Positions 25,559 to 34,073 of a stretch of DNA of 64,000 nucleotides are shown here, piece by piece. A program made the translations under genes and the position numbers. Position 1 is the first letter of the stretch, and the number at the start of each line of letters is the position of its first letter. Where the stretch lies: positions 62,001 to 126,000 of the IMG/VR virus record IMGVR_UViG_3300026097_000009; one strand, written 5' to 3'. The DNA is from a virus. Under the pieces are notes generated by a model that ran no database searches, had not been told where the DNA came from, and saw only the letters and a program-made list of their open reading frames with translations.

Positions 25559-25565
25559 CTGCACA

Positions 25566-25685
25566 TTATCTGAGTTGCACAGTCATAACAGCATTAGGAT
25601 TATATGTATTGCTACACTCACAGGCGGTTGGCCGATACCTGCTCATCCCGTTCGAGTTTCTTGTTGTCCAACGGCAGTCATGCAT
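25566..25685 (-). CDS. Possible 39-aa Cys-containing small ORF
   Basis: The ATG at 25685 opens a 39-codon frame starting MHDCRWTTRNSNGM and ending SNTYNPNAVMTVQLR, with three Cys residues, two of them in CEC. No clear ribosome site is seen. It may be a genuine small gene in the GC-richer stretch or a chance frame; its residue mix looks more protein-like than most shadows. Confidence 0.25.
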   Translation of the reverse strand: MHDCRWTTRNSNGMSRYRPTACECSNTYNPNAVMTVQLR

Positions 25686-25910
25686 ATAAAATGCTGTCTT
25701 CTACGCATGACCTGGGTTTATTCCCATCCTTAGCCTTTAATGAATTCTTTTTTGTAAACGTGTCAAATCAGTTCATTAGGCATATCTGATCAGCATCATT
25801 TGGTAGTGACACGAGTCTCCGCCGTCAAACGGACATTCAATTCCCTGCGCTACACATGTGCCAGGTATAAGTCCACCATATCTGCGCCGGTGGGGGCTTA
25901 ATTGACGGTG

Positions 25911-26366
25911 TTATTCGTCCAACTGAGCGGGACGATTTCCATATATTTGTTCTAGTGTTTCTGTGAGTTGCCTTGAACTGCCTACACGCACATTGATAAT
26001 ACCGTTATAGTATTCGTCGGTTTCCAATACTCGCCTGTCGAACTGCTCTTTTGCCTCTAGATATGATAGGACGCCTCTGCTGGGACAGAAATGTAATATT
26101 TCTCTAGTGAATTTTTCTTCGCCTAGTGCTTCTACGTCAGCCTGTAACTTGTCTGAAGATCCCCAATAGAGTCTCCAGTCTGATTCTTTTGTTCCACGCC
26201 TACGATTTTTTCTGCCTTTGAGTGGGGGTTTTGAAGTTTTGAACCGTGCCAGTTTTTTGCCTATGTATTTTTTATTGTTTGTTAAGTTAGTAATTAGATA
26301 TACGAAGCCTTCGCAATCTTTTGGTAATTCATCAATCACTTTTCCCTGATAGGTCCACTGGCTCAT
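25911..26366 (-). CDS. GIY-YIG nuclease-like protein (151 aa)
   Basis: The start is the ATG at 26366 (MSQWTYQGKVIDELP); the frame extends upstream but overlaps the neighbouring gene heavily. The GIY-YIG core is present as GFVYLITN (residues 20-27) and KKYIGKK (32-38). Further conserved positions are DWRLYWGSS (~63-71) and the likely metal-binding Glu104 in SYLEAKEQF. A basic stretch (KGRKNRRRGTK) would contact DNA. Similar proteins sit beside the gp46/47 genes in marine T4-like phages as I recall, so a role in recombination or DNA degradation is more likely than homing. Confidence 0.75.
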   Translation of the reverse strand: MSQWTYQGKVIDELPKDCEGFVYLITNLTNNKKYIGKKLARFKTSKPPLKGRKNRRRGTKESDWRLYWGSSDKLQADVEALGEEKFTREILHFCPSRGVLSYLEAKEQFDRRVLETDEYYNGIINVRVGSSRQLTETLEQIYGNRPAQLDE

Positions 26367-26598
26367 GATTATATGTATCTTTAGCCGGTCTCCCATTCTT
26401 GCCGTTTCTGGCTTTGCGTCGCTCCGCTCGCTTCTCTTGAATTTCTTTGCGCCTCTCCGAGGCATGGTTTCTAATTTCGCTGAGCGCAAGCCTAGCTTTT
26501 AATCCTGCATCGTCTGAACCTTTGTATTCAAAACGATCTTGCCACTTAAAATATTCTTGAAATGCTTCAATCATTTTATCGTGACTGTCAGTAGCCAT
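26332..26598 (-). CDS. Small charged conserved protein (88 aa)
   Basis: Starts MATDSHDKMIEAFQEYFKWQ. It is helical and becomes very basic in the middle (ERRKEIQEKRAERRKARNGK), then ends in a short polar tail. It overlaps the gp46 stop (TAATG at 26596-26600) and the following nuclease gene by 35 bases, so it is translated as part of the gp47-gp46 operon. The basic helix suggests nucleic-acid or nuclease-subunit contact. No named family is assigned. Confidence 0.65.
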   Translation of the reverse strand: MATDSHDKMIEAFQEYFKWQDRFEYKGSDDAGLKARLALSEIRNHASERRKEIQEKRAERRKARNGKNGRPAKDTYNHEPVDLSGKSD

Positions 26599-28373
26599 TA
26601 CACTATATCCACATCCGTGTTGTAGGAAGTGAATCCATTTTCTTTAATCACTTTCAAAACTTGGCTGACTCTATTAGTTAAGTCATCTCTGTGAGATATT
26701 AAAAACACATTTTTGTCACGCTCACGAGTCATTTTTTTCAGCACACTTATGCTGTTTTCAACACCGTTCGCATCTAATCCGTTGTCAATCAGTTCGTCAA
26801 TAAACAACAAGTTAATTGAGTGATACAGATTCTCCCACACATCTCTAAACGCAAAACTTAAAGACAAGATTAATCTGTTACGTTCACCTCTTGATAGGTT
26901 GTCAAAATCTAAATCCTGACCCAGCTGTGTGATAATCACGCTGAGATCATTCTGAAACTCTACCAGGTGCGGCAACCCGGTCTTGTTCAAATAGTATGTA
27001 AGACGTTGGTTCAAAAATGCAAGATTCTGATCGATAATGCGTTTACGAATGTACGAATCTTTGTTTGTGAGCAGTTTGTATAAAAACTCTTGATGATCTT
27101 TGATTCGAGTAAGCTCGTTAACTGTGTCCCAGTTAATTTCTTGCATTGCGCTGTCTTTCAGTTCTGCAATCTGATCATCGTAAGGATTAGTTTCTGCATT
27201 TTTATTTTCTAATTCTTTTCCTAAACCGTCAATTGTAGCTCTATGATTAAGTGCTTCTTCTAATGTACTGTATTCTACATTAGGGCAATTACCGAGTTCT
27301 CCGATCAAAGACAATGCTTCAGCATAATCCTTCAGTTCGGATTGTTGAGCTGTAACACGAGACTGATATTCAGCAACCTGTTCTGCTTTCTTCTCCATCA
27401 TTTGATCGTGTTGCTCGTCATGAACATCTTGTCCGCAAGCATGACACTTATGATCCGCAAGTTTTTCCAGTTCAAGAACCAACTTATCGTAATGTCGCTG
27501 ATCGTTTTCCATTTGTGCAGTCAATCTAGCTACGGTCTTTTCAAGTTGTTCCTTTTCTTTCTTATGTTCACGCCATTGTTGCAGTGCTTTTTGATTTTCA
27601 ATTTCTACATCAATGTCGATATGATCTAACACAGAAATACTTTTTGCAATGTCTTTAAGAGTCTGTGCTTTGTTTTCTCCCCAAAGGCGTTGCTTACGTT
27701 CCAAACTTTCAATGCTTTGCTGTATGCGCTCGTTTGAGGCCCTCACGGCGTCAATGCGTGTAGTCTCCTGTTGTATCTCGTCTCTAGTAAACTTAATTTG
27801 TTCTTTGAGATTCTCTGCTTTTTCGGAAAGCAGTGTGATCCCTAACAGTTCTTCGATGATCGCACGTTGATCATTGCTCCGCATGCTGAGGAAAGGTTCG
27901 GTATAAGTGTTCAACGCCACAAGATGCTTAAACATATCATGGCTCATACCGAACAGATTTTCAATTTCTTTCTGTGTTTCTCGGCTGTCTCCTTGTGATT
28001 CATCAGCATCTTCTGGTTTTTGCTCATGTCCATTTATGGTAAGCTTCAACAGATTAGGTTTGCGCCCTCGTTCGATATGATATTCTACACCATTTTTTTC
28101 AAATGTACAAGTAACCAGCATGTTTTTGCCGTTGATCTTGTTAATAAGATTATCTTTCTTAATATTTGTAAGTGCTGACCCGTAAATTGCATATGACAGC
28201 CCGTTTACAATAGTTGTTTTTCCCGTGCCATTCCGTGCGCCACCGTCATCACCACCGAGATCGAGATTTTCGCCTAGCACTAACGTAAGATGCCCTTTGT
28301 CGAAATCGATAGCTTGTGTTTGATTTCCGATACTCATAAAATTTTGTGCGGTTAAAGTTTTAATTTTAATCAT
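26598..28373 (-). CDS. 46: Recombination nuclease ATPase subunit gp46 (Rad50/SbcC-like)
   Basis: 591 aa. Walker A GGARNGTGKTT is at ~44-54; a zinc hook KCHACGQ (Cys310, Cys313) lies at the turn of two long coiled coils; the ABC signature LSRGERNRL is at ~493-501; Walker B LLFIDELIDNG is at ~530-540. With gp47 it processes double-strand ends for recombination-dependent replication and helps degrade host DNA. The start ATG at 28373 overlaps the gp47 stop (ATGA). The coiled-coil arms are short, as in T4 gp46 (560 aa). Confidence 0.96.
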   Translation of the reverse strand: MIKIKTLTAQNFMSIGNQTQAIDFDKGHLTLVLGENLDLGGDDGGARNGTGKTTIVNGLSYAIYGSALTNIKKDNLINKINGKNMLVTCTFEKNGVEYHIERGRKPNLLKLTINGHEQKPEDADESQGDSRETQKEIENLFGMSHDMFKHLVALNTYTEPFLSMRSNDQRAIIEELLGITLLSEKAENLKEQIKFTRDEIQQETTRIDAVRASNERIQQSIESLERKQRLWGENKAQTLKDIAKSISVLDHIDIDVEIENQKALQQWREHKKEKEQLEKTVARLTAQMENDQRHYDKLVLELEKLADHKCHACGQDVHDEQHDQMMEKKAEQVAEYQSRVTAQQSELKDYAEALSLIGELGNCPNVEYSTLEEALNHRATIDGLGKELENKNAETNPYDDQIAELKDSAMQEINWDTVNELTRIKDHQEFLYKLLTNKDSYIRKRIIDQNLAFLNQRLTYYLNKTGLPHLVEFQNDLSVIITQLGQDLDFDNLSRGERNRLILSLSFAFRDVWENLYHSINLLFIDELIDNGLDANGVENSISVLKKMTRERDKNVFLISHRDDLTNRVSQVLKVIKENGFTSYNTDVDIV

Positions 28374-29380
28374 AAGTTCTGATAGATGTCCAATAAGATT
28401 TTTTGATCGTAGTTGTCGCTTTCGATTTGGTTAAGTTGATTCATTACGATAGTATCTACACTTTCGAAACTTAGATCTACCGGCTCCGACTGTGAATCCA
28501 GTTCTACCTTTTCCGGAATCATCATTAATTCACGCAGTCCGTACTTGGGAATAAGTTCTTCTTTGATAAAGTTTGCTTCCTCAAACGAAATTTCAACGTC
28601 AATGGTTGCTCGAACATGCATTTTTTCTCGAAGAACTTTGTCTGTATCTACTAATAGGTCACTTAACTTCATAGTTCTATACACGGGCTGATCAGGCCAT
28701 GCTTCGTACTCCGGAGCACCACCCCACTCTAGTGTCATCATACCGCGTTCGTCGTCCCAAGCATCAGCATAGTTGTGAGGAAATGCATTTCCCATATACA
28801 CAATATTTCCTTTCTGCTGACGCTTATGAAAGTGCCCTGAGAAAACATATTCTTGATTTTTAAAATGACTGGCCCTGAGATTACCGTGGTCTGGCATCTG
28901 TACCATTGCATTCATATAAAAACTAGGCAGTTCAAGATGTCCAAATATATATTTTGAAGTATCTTTTTCGATTTCTTTCCACTCGTCTCCTACAAGCCAA
29001 GGCAAAATAGTAACATTGCCTTCGCGTAACGGTTCTCTGATAGGAACAACATTAGGAAATAATCGCATAAACTCTACAGAGTTAATTTCTCGCTTGTCTT
29101 TGTAAAACAAATCGTGATTACCGAGGATAAAATATACTTTTTCAAAGTTCTGACTTAGCCTTTCGAGATTACTAAGAGTATAATTCATAGTCGATACATC
29201 TGTCGAACTGCGATTGTGATGCCAGTCACCTAAAAAGATACAGGTTTCTGCACCTTTTTCTCGTGCTCTTTTGCAAAACCATGCTACAAAATCTTCACAG
29301 TCTGTATTATGCACACGGCTTCCACTTTTCATACCGAAATGTATGTCAGTGAAACAGGCCGCTTTTTTAAATAAGTTCAT
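28370..29380 (-). CDS. 47: Recombination nuclease subunit gp47 (Mre11/SbcD-like)
   Basis: 336 aa metallophosphoesterase with all main motifs in order: TDIHFG (11-16), FLGDWHHN (49-56), ILGNHD (85-90), FGHLE (146-150) and SGHFHKRQ (181-188). It acts as the nuclease partner of gp46. The ATG at 29380 follows a 31-base gap after gp55 that contains TATTAT but only a distant AAGG, so part of its expression may come from the gp55 transcript. Confidence 0.96.
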   Translation of the reverse strand: MNLFKKAACFTDIHFGMKSGSRVHNTDCEDFVAWFCKRAREKGAETCIFLGDWHHNRSSTDVSTMNYTLSNLERLSQNFEKVYFILGNHDLFYKDKREINSVEFMRLFPNVVPIREPLREGNVTILPWLVGDEWKEIEKDTSKYIFGHLELPSFYMNAMVQMPDHGNLRASHFKNQEYVFSGHFHKRQQKGNIVYMGNAFPHNYADAWDDERGMMTLEWGGAPEYEAWPDQPVYRTMKLSDLLVDTDKVLREKMHVRATIDVEISFEEANFIKEELIPKYGLRELMMIPEKVELDSQSEPVDLSFESVDTIVMNQLNQIESDNYDQKILLDIYQNL

Positions 29381-29411
29381 AATTGTATAATACCTTATTT
29401 TGTTTTAAAAA

Positions 29412-30245
29412 TCAATCATTATCTTTGTCAGACGAACGATCGCCAAATGAATCTTGCCATTGTCTTGTCCAACTTGGATTCATACCGTTTATTTCAAGGA
29501 TATCGTCACGAATGTTTTGATTTCGTTTTTCGATATTAATGATCCTCACAAACGAATTTGTAACAGCGGCCGTATAATATGCAAAAGGATTATCCGATTT
29601 TGACTCGTCGAACTGTAATCCAATCTGTGTTAGTTGAAGGATTGCTTGCCCACGCATTTCGTCGTTGTATGTATACCCTCGAACATTGCTTCGTGTTGCA
29701 TATCTTTCGCATAATTTCATCCACATTTTTGCAAGTTCGTTAGTAGCTTGTCCGTGTTCTTTACAGAATTCGCCTTTTTCTAAATCTCCTTTCCAATGAC
29801 TTTTACCTACACAGAATAAATTTCCTTCATCGTCGAATTTCCAGTGCTGGAACGGTGGAAAATTTACTTTTTCGTGATGATCGGCTACTGATTTGGGGTT
29901 TTTCTTACGACCCGGCGCAAGCGGAATGTGTTCGAACGTCATAATACGAAATACAACATCTGTTTTTTGAATTTTTTTATAATCGATATCAAATTCTTTT
30001 GCAGGAATTTTTTTGTTTTGCTTCCTCATTTCAGCTTCGTGTGCTTGTTTAGCAAGTCTTGATGCTTGATTGCGTTTTGCATCTGCAATTGTTCTTATAT
30101 TAATTTTATCTAAACTCGGAAGAATAAGATCGTACTGATTATACTCTGGTTTTGTAAAACTACAATATGTAGTTTTGCTTTTATGAATTTCTCTTAGTAA
30201 ATCACGATTATTTAAATACTTTACACGTGGGAATGGACTAGACAC
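29412..30245 (-). CDS. 55: Late transcription sigma factor gp55
   Basis: 277 aa from a GTG at 30245, preceded by AAGGAG ten bases upstream. The sigma-like core is in the C-terminal half: DEMRGQAILQLTQIGLQFDE and NPFAYYTAAVTNSFVRIINI match the gp55 region related to sigma region 2. It directs host RNA polymerase to the TATAAATA late promoters seen on both strands here. It is longer than T4 gp55 (185 aa), with ~80 extra N-terminal residues rich in Lys. It lies back to back with the long plus-strand structural operon that it would activate. Confidence 0.88.
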   Translation of the reverse strand: MSSPFPRVKYLNNRDLLREIHKSKTTYCSFTKPEYNQYDLILPSLDKINIRTIADAKRNQASRLAKQAHEAEMRKQNKKIPAKEFDIDYKKIQKTDVVFRIMTFEHIPLAPGRKKNPKSVADHHEKVNFPPFQHWKFDDEGNLFCVGKSHWKGDLEKGEFCKEHGQATNELAKMWMKLCERYATRSNVRGYTYNDEMRGQAILQLTQIGLQFDESKSDNPFAYYTAAVTNSFVRIINIEKRNQNIRDDILEINGMNPSWTRQWQDSFGDRSSDKDND

Positions 30246-30266
30246 AATAGATAATCTCCTTATAAG

Positions 30267-30272
30267 ATTATA
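30267..30272 (-). promoter_or_regulatory. Sigma70-type -10 (TATAAT) upstream of gp55
   Basis: TATAAT on the minus strand ~22 bases before the gp55 GTG. No clear TTGACA and no obvious T4 MotA box was seen at the expected distance, so the mode of activation is open. A host-type promoter here fits early or middle expression of a late sigma factor. Confidence 0.45.
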
Positions 30273-30290
30273 GTAGCATATTTTATCTAA

Positions 30291-30298
30291 AATAAATA
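30291..30298 (+). promoter_or_regulatory. Late promoter AATAAATA of the baseplate operon
   Basis: AATAAATA on the plus strand, ~24 bases before the first baseplate gene and divergent from the gp55 TATAAT. It probably serves much of the plus-strand operon downstream. Confidence 0.75.
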
Positions 30299-30322
30299 CC
30301 ATAAAGGAGTAATTTTGGATCA

Positions 30323-31402
30323 ATGAGTAGACCAACAAATCCTCTTGCAGAACTTGTATCTAAAGTCGAAGAAGAAATAGGAGCCGCATCAAATGCCTTT
30401 AGCTCAGATTTACAAGCGGCAGGCGAACAATTTGCAAAAGACAAAGCAGAATTAAGTAAAAAAATTGCAGAATTATCTGACGCCGTAGGCATTCCGGACA
30501 TAGGAGATAATCTTACATCTCTTGGTGAAGAGGTAGGCGGCTTCTTTGATGGTTCTGGAAGTTCTATCCAAAGCAGTATAACTGACGGTATTTCTACATT
30601 ACAAGAAACAACAGGTGCGATTAGTCAATTTACCAGCGATATATCAGGTGCTTTAGACAAAGTAGGCTTAGGAGATATTGCTGGAGGATTGCAATCAGCG
30701 GCAGGAGCCGCATCGCAAGTTGCAGGAGTTATAGATGATGTTCTGAGTTTAAAAAGAGCTTCGTCAATACCTCCAGGTGCTGAAACATTTAAACAAAAAT
30801 CTGACGCGATTGATGTAACAGTGAATTATGAAAATGATTGGCGTGTTAGGATTGATTGTGAAAGTTGGAATGCTTTTAACAGCCAACTATTTGATCAGAT
30901 AAAAAATACAGGAGGAGTAGTATTTCCTTACCTTCCGGAGGTAAAAGTTGCGACTACAGCAGAGTATTCACAGATAGAACCGGTTCATAATAACTATCCG
31001 TTTCAGGCATACAAAAACAGTCGTGTAGATGACATTACAATAAGTGGAGAATTCTCTGCAGAAACCGCTAAAGACGCAGATTATTGGTTAGCATCTAATT
31101 TGTTTTTTAGAACAGCAACAAAAATGTTTTTCGGACAAGGCGAAAATGCAGGAAATCCTCCTATAATTTGCAGGTTGCACGGATACGGAACAGGTATTTT
31201 TAATAATGTTCCTGTGGTTATTAAAAACTACAATGTAGATTTAGGATCAAGCACACAATACGTTAAAAGCGTAAATTATAACACATGGGTTCCTATTGTA
31301 AGCACTGTGAGTGTTACTGTTGCTCCGATATACAATAGAGAAAGATTAAGAAACTTCGATCTTGCAACGTTTGCAAAAGGCGGAATGGTAGGATACATAT
31401 AA
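30323..31402 (+). CDS. 48: Baseplate tail-tube initiator, gp48/gp54-like (359 aa)
   Basis: The N-terminal ~150 residues are helical and Ala/Gly/Ser rich. The C-terminal ~200 residues form a strand-rich domain with GGVVFPYLPEVKVATTAEYS and NNYPFQAYKNSRVDDITISG, the tail-tube cap/initiator type of T4 gp48 and gp54 (which are related to each other). Length is close to T4 gp48 (364 aa). It caps the baseplate and nucleates the tail tube. The ATG at 30323 is 13 bases from the AAGGAG site; a 3-codon TTG frame in between (30315-30326) overlaps it as ATGA. Confidence 0.7.
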   Translation: MSRPTNPLAELVSKVEEEIGAASNAFSSDLQAAGEQFAKDKAELSKKIAELSDAVGIPDIGDNLTSLGEEVGGFFDGSGSSIQSSITDGISTLQETTGAISQFTSDISGALDKVGLGDIAGGLQSAAGAASQVAGVIDDVLSLKRASSIPPGAETFKQKSDAIDVTVNYENDWRVRIDCESWNAFNSQLFDQIKNTGGVVFPYLPEVKVATTAEYSQIEPVHNNYPFQAYKNSRVDDITISGEFSAETAKDADYWLASNLFFRTATKMFFGQGENAGNPPIICRLHGYGTGIFNNVPVVIKNYNVDLGSSTQYVKSVNYNTWVPIVSTVSVTVAPIYNRERLRNFDLATFAKGGMVGYI

Positions 31403-31702
31403 ATGGCAACATATTCTAAATTTAGTCCTTACAGAAACACACCATCTAATGATTTATATCTAGAATTATTAGAAATTGTTCCAGTGCCGGCCGAAGATGA
31501 TGATTTCTTTTATCAAATTGAAACACAATATACGCATCGTCCTGATTTATTGTCATATGATGTTTACGGAACTCCGAAGCTTTGGTGGGTGTTTATGCAA
31601 AGAAATATGGACGTTATTAAAGATCCTATATATGATTTTCAGCCAGGTACACAGATTTACCTACCTAAAAAACGAAACCTACAGAAATTTTTAGGAGTTT
31701 AG
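31403..31702 (+). CDS. 53: Baseplate wedge subunit gp53
   Basis: 99 aa. The pattern LLSYDVYGTPKLWWVFMQRN followed by DPIYDFQPGTQIYLPKK is that of T4 gp53 (a LysM-like wedge protein), though T4 gp53 is longer (196 aa). It starts directly after the previous stop with AGGA upstream. In T4, gp53 joins wedges around the hub. Confidence 0.82.
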   Translation: MATYSKFSPYRNTPSNDLYLELLEIVPVPAEDDDFFYQIETQYTHRPDLLSYDVYGTPKLWWVFMQRNMDVIKDPIYDFQPGTQIYLPKKRNLQKFLGV

Positions 31703-34063
31703 ATGGCAGATATAATAGAAAGAAGAATACAATCTAGCGGAAGCACTACTAATTTTAATATTGACAGGACTCAGCCTTCTCGTGTGATTACTGTTAACGG
31801 ACAGAAAACCAAAGTCTATGGATCTAAGTCTCAACTAGATGCATACGAAGAGCAACAAAACAACAAAGCGTCGTCCACTTCAAATGTACAACAATCTACA
31901 GCAAACAGAATAACAGATCAACAAGGAGCCTCGGCGGTTTTTAATTTGTTTAAAGACGGTAAAAAGGAAAAACCACCTACTGATCCGAATAAAACTTCAT
32001 CTGTGCCCGGAATAAATGTAGAAGCCGCAGTAAATCCTCTAGAACAATTTGCTTCTTATACAACTCTTTTTACTTTAGCGGCAATACCTCCAGAAATGTA
32101 CAACGATCCAGAGACATATCGGAATGATCCTAGTGCTTTAACAAATGTAGTGGTTGCCAGCGCAGGGAGGTTCGGCGATGCAAGACCTCAAACAGTTAAC
32201 GGAACTCCGGAATTCTATATAGACAATGTTGAAATCGACTCGTTTGTTACAGGTTCGAAAAAGACAGGTAACAGTAATGCAGTTGGATTCAGTTTTGATT
32301 TGTTTGAACCATACTCTGTTGGACTGTTTTTAGAAAGTTTGCAGATAGCCGCATTACAAACTGGTGCGTATGCCAGCTATGGAGAAGCAGTATTTCTTTT
32401 GAAGATAGATTTTTTAGGGTATAAAGATACTGGGGAAACTTTTGAAGGTGTAAAATCAAAATATTTTACGGTTAAGATTAGAGAAGTTAAATTTGAAGTA
32501 GACGAATCTGGTAGTCGATATACCGTTAAGGCAATCCCCTTTAATCATCAAGCATACAGTTCTGTGATCAATAAAGTTTATACTGATATCTCTATAGTAG
32601 GCGAAGGCGTAAAAGAAGCATTATGCATTGGAGAAAAATCTCTAGTGAGTGTCCTTAATAGAAGAGAGCAAGATGCCGTTAAAAAAGGAACACAAAGTGT
32701 TGCTGATCAATTTACCATAGAATTTCCAAAGACCTATTGCGAAAAAATCAGCCAAGGTTCGGTCTCTAAAGATAATAAAGCGGTTGTTCATCCATTGTAT
32801 GGGTATCCAACTACTACTTCTGTTGGATCTAATTCTCAAACTGGTATATCGGAGTTTGGAGATAACAATATAGGCTCTAGCTCGTTTGGGTTCAGCTCAG
32901 CAAACGGCGGAAATTTTGTAATGCCAAGAGAAGCAGATGTAATAGATTCTGAAACTGGCAAGGTTAACAGAAATTCTATGATTATTGATCCTAGTAGAAG
33001 ACAATTCCAATTCCCCCAGGATACATCTATCACAAGAATCATTAATGATATTGTGTTAAGCTCTGAATATGCCGGAGACGCAATAACTAAACCTTATTCT
33101 CCGGAAGGGTTTGTGAAATGGTACAAAATAGATGCACAAATAGAACTTTTAGAATTTGACGACAAACGAGGGCAGTATGCAAAGCGAATTATATATAGGG
33201 TATTGCCTTATGAAGTTCATATTAGTATTTTCTCTAACACTCAAGCAGTGCCTCCGGGATATGAAGAACTAGAAAAACTAATAGCAAAACAGTATGATTA
33301 TATGTACACAGGACAAAATAATTCTATATTAAAATTCGACATAAACATTAATAATTTATTTTTTACAGGATTTAATCCGCAAGCCCCGCAAGATACAGGA
33401 GATCAACAAAACCCTAATCTTAAAGGTGGACAAGAAGAAGGTCCTGATATTGTAGAAAAAGAAGAAGGTATTGAAACTAGAGCACGAGTATCAAATACAG
33501 GAACTGTGAGACAACAGCAAGATCCAGAATTAAACAATATCAATACTTCAACAGGATCAGAAACCAGCCCCAAAGAATTAGTTGCAAGAAACTTTCAACA
33601 GGCATTCCTTAATAACAGCGGAGATTTGATTGATATAGATTTAGAAATTTTAGGAGATCCGTATTGGATAGTCGATAATTCGATAGGAAATTATTTTACC
33701 TGTCCTTCGTCAAATAAGCTGGTAACACAAGACAACACAGCTAATTTCGAATCCGGCGATTCGTACATTTATATAAGATTAAGAACACCGAGCGATGTTG
33801 ACCCTGATACTTCTCTCTACAAGTTTGCCAACGAAGGAAAAGACAGTCCATATTCGGGAATTTACAAAGTTGTAAAATGTGTTAACAACTTTTCTAACGG
33901 AGTGTTCACACAAAAATTAAAGTGTCTAAGAATGAGAGGTCAAGCTATTGATTATGACGGTAGTTTAAATATTGATCCTTCGTCAACACCACTATATAAC
34001 TACAACGGTAAAAAACCGCCATCAACATCGATTGTCGATGATGATTTAATAAGTCCATTTTAA
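31703..34063 (+). CDS. Baseplate hub-region structural protein (786 aa)
   Basis: Starts MADIIERRIQSSGSTTNFNI, with a disordered polar N-terminus (to ~110). From ~110 there is a strand-rich region (SFDLFEPYSVGLFLESLQIA, FTVKIREVKFEVDESGSRYT) that resembles hub proteins of the gp27 type. A second polar linker lies at ~570-640, and the last ~150 residues form another compact domain. Position between gp53 and the gp5-like spike fits a hub partner; T4 gp27 is 391 aa. No clear enzyme motif. GGAG precedes the ATG. Confidence 0.55.
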   Translation: MADIIERRIQSSGSTTNFNIDRTQPSRVITVNGQKTKVYGSKSQLDAYEEQQNNKASSTSNVQQSTANRITDQQGASAVFNLFKDGKKEKPPTDPNKTSSVPGINVEAAVNPLEQFASYTTLFTLAAIPPEMYNDPETYRNDPSALTNVVVASAGRFGDARPQTVNGTPEFYIDNVEIDSFVTGSKKTGNSNAVGFSFDLFEPYSVGLFLESLQIAALQTGAYASYGEAVFLLKIDFLGYKDTGETFEGVKSKYFTVKIREVKFEVDESGSRYTVKAIPFNHQAYSSVINKVYTDISIVGEGVKEALCIGEKSLVSVLNRREQDAVKKGTQSVADQFTIEFPKTYCEKISQGSVSKDNKAVVHPLYGYPTTTSVGSNSQTGISEFGDNNIGSSSFGFSSANGGNFVMPREADVIDSETGKVNRNSMIIDPSRRQFQFPQDTSITRIINDIVLSSEYAGDAITKPYSPEGFVKWYKIDAQIELLEFDDKRGQYAKRIIYRVLPYEVHISIFSNTQAVPPGYEELEKLIAKQYDYMYTGQNNSILKFDININNLFFTGFNPQAPQDTGDQQNPNLKGGQEEGPDIVEKEEGIETRARVSNTGTVRQQQDPELNNINTSTGSETSPKELVARNFQQAFLNNSGDLIDIDLEILGDPYWIVDNSIGNYFTCPSSNKLVTQDNTANFESGDSYIYIRLRTPSDVDPDTSLYKFANEGKDSPYSGIYKVVKCVNNFSNGVFTQKLKCLRMRGQAIDYDGSLNIDPSSTPLYNYNGKKPPSTSIVDDDLISPF

Positions 34064-34073
34064 GAGAGCATAG

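Larger units (their letters stand above)
25425..25910. other. Gene-poor intergenic region with hairpin cluster
   Basis: About 490 bases with no clear gene. Positions 25431-25560 hold four hairpins in a row: AACGAGC/GCTCGTT (25431-25448), TGCGTT/AACGCA (25449-25473), AACTGC/GCAGTT (25488-25502) and GAGCCC/GGGCTC (25533-25550). From 25560 to 25910 the base composition is richer in G and C than the surrounding phage DNA. The minus strand contains a possible 39-codon frame (25566-25685) and a 43-codon open continuation of the GIY-YIG gene's frame past its stop. No tRNA fold was found. Confidence 0.6.

Noticed and set aside
25645-25670. TTCGAG resembling a tRNA T-loop
   Set aside because: The flanking five bases on each side do not pair, and no anticodon arm or acceptor stem could be assembled on either strand.
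25740-25766. Perfect TTGACA on the minus strand in the intergenic region
   Set aside because: No acceptable -10 hexamer lies 16-18 bases downstream, so it is not called a promoter.
25911-26366. Homing endonuclease interpretation of the GIY-YIG gene
   Set aside because: It is compactly embedded in the gp46/47 operon with overlapping genes, and no intron or split gene is seen nearby, so a housekeeping nuclease is more likely.
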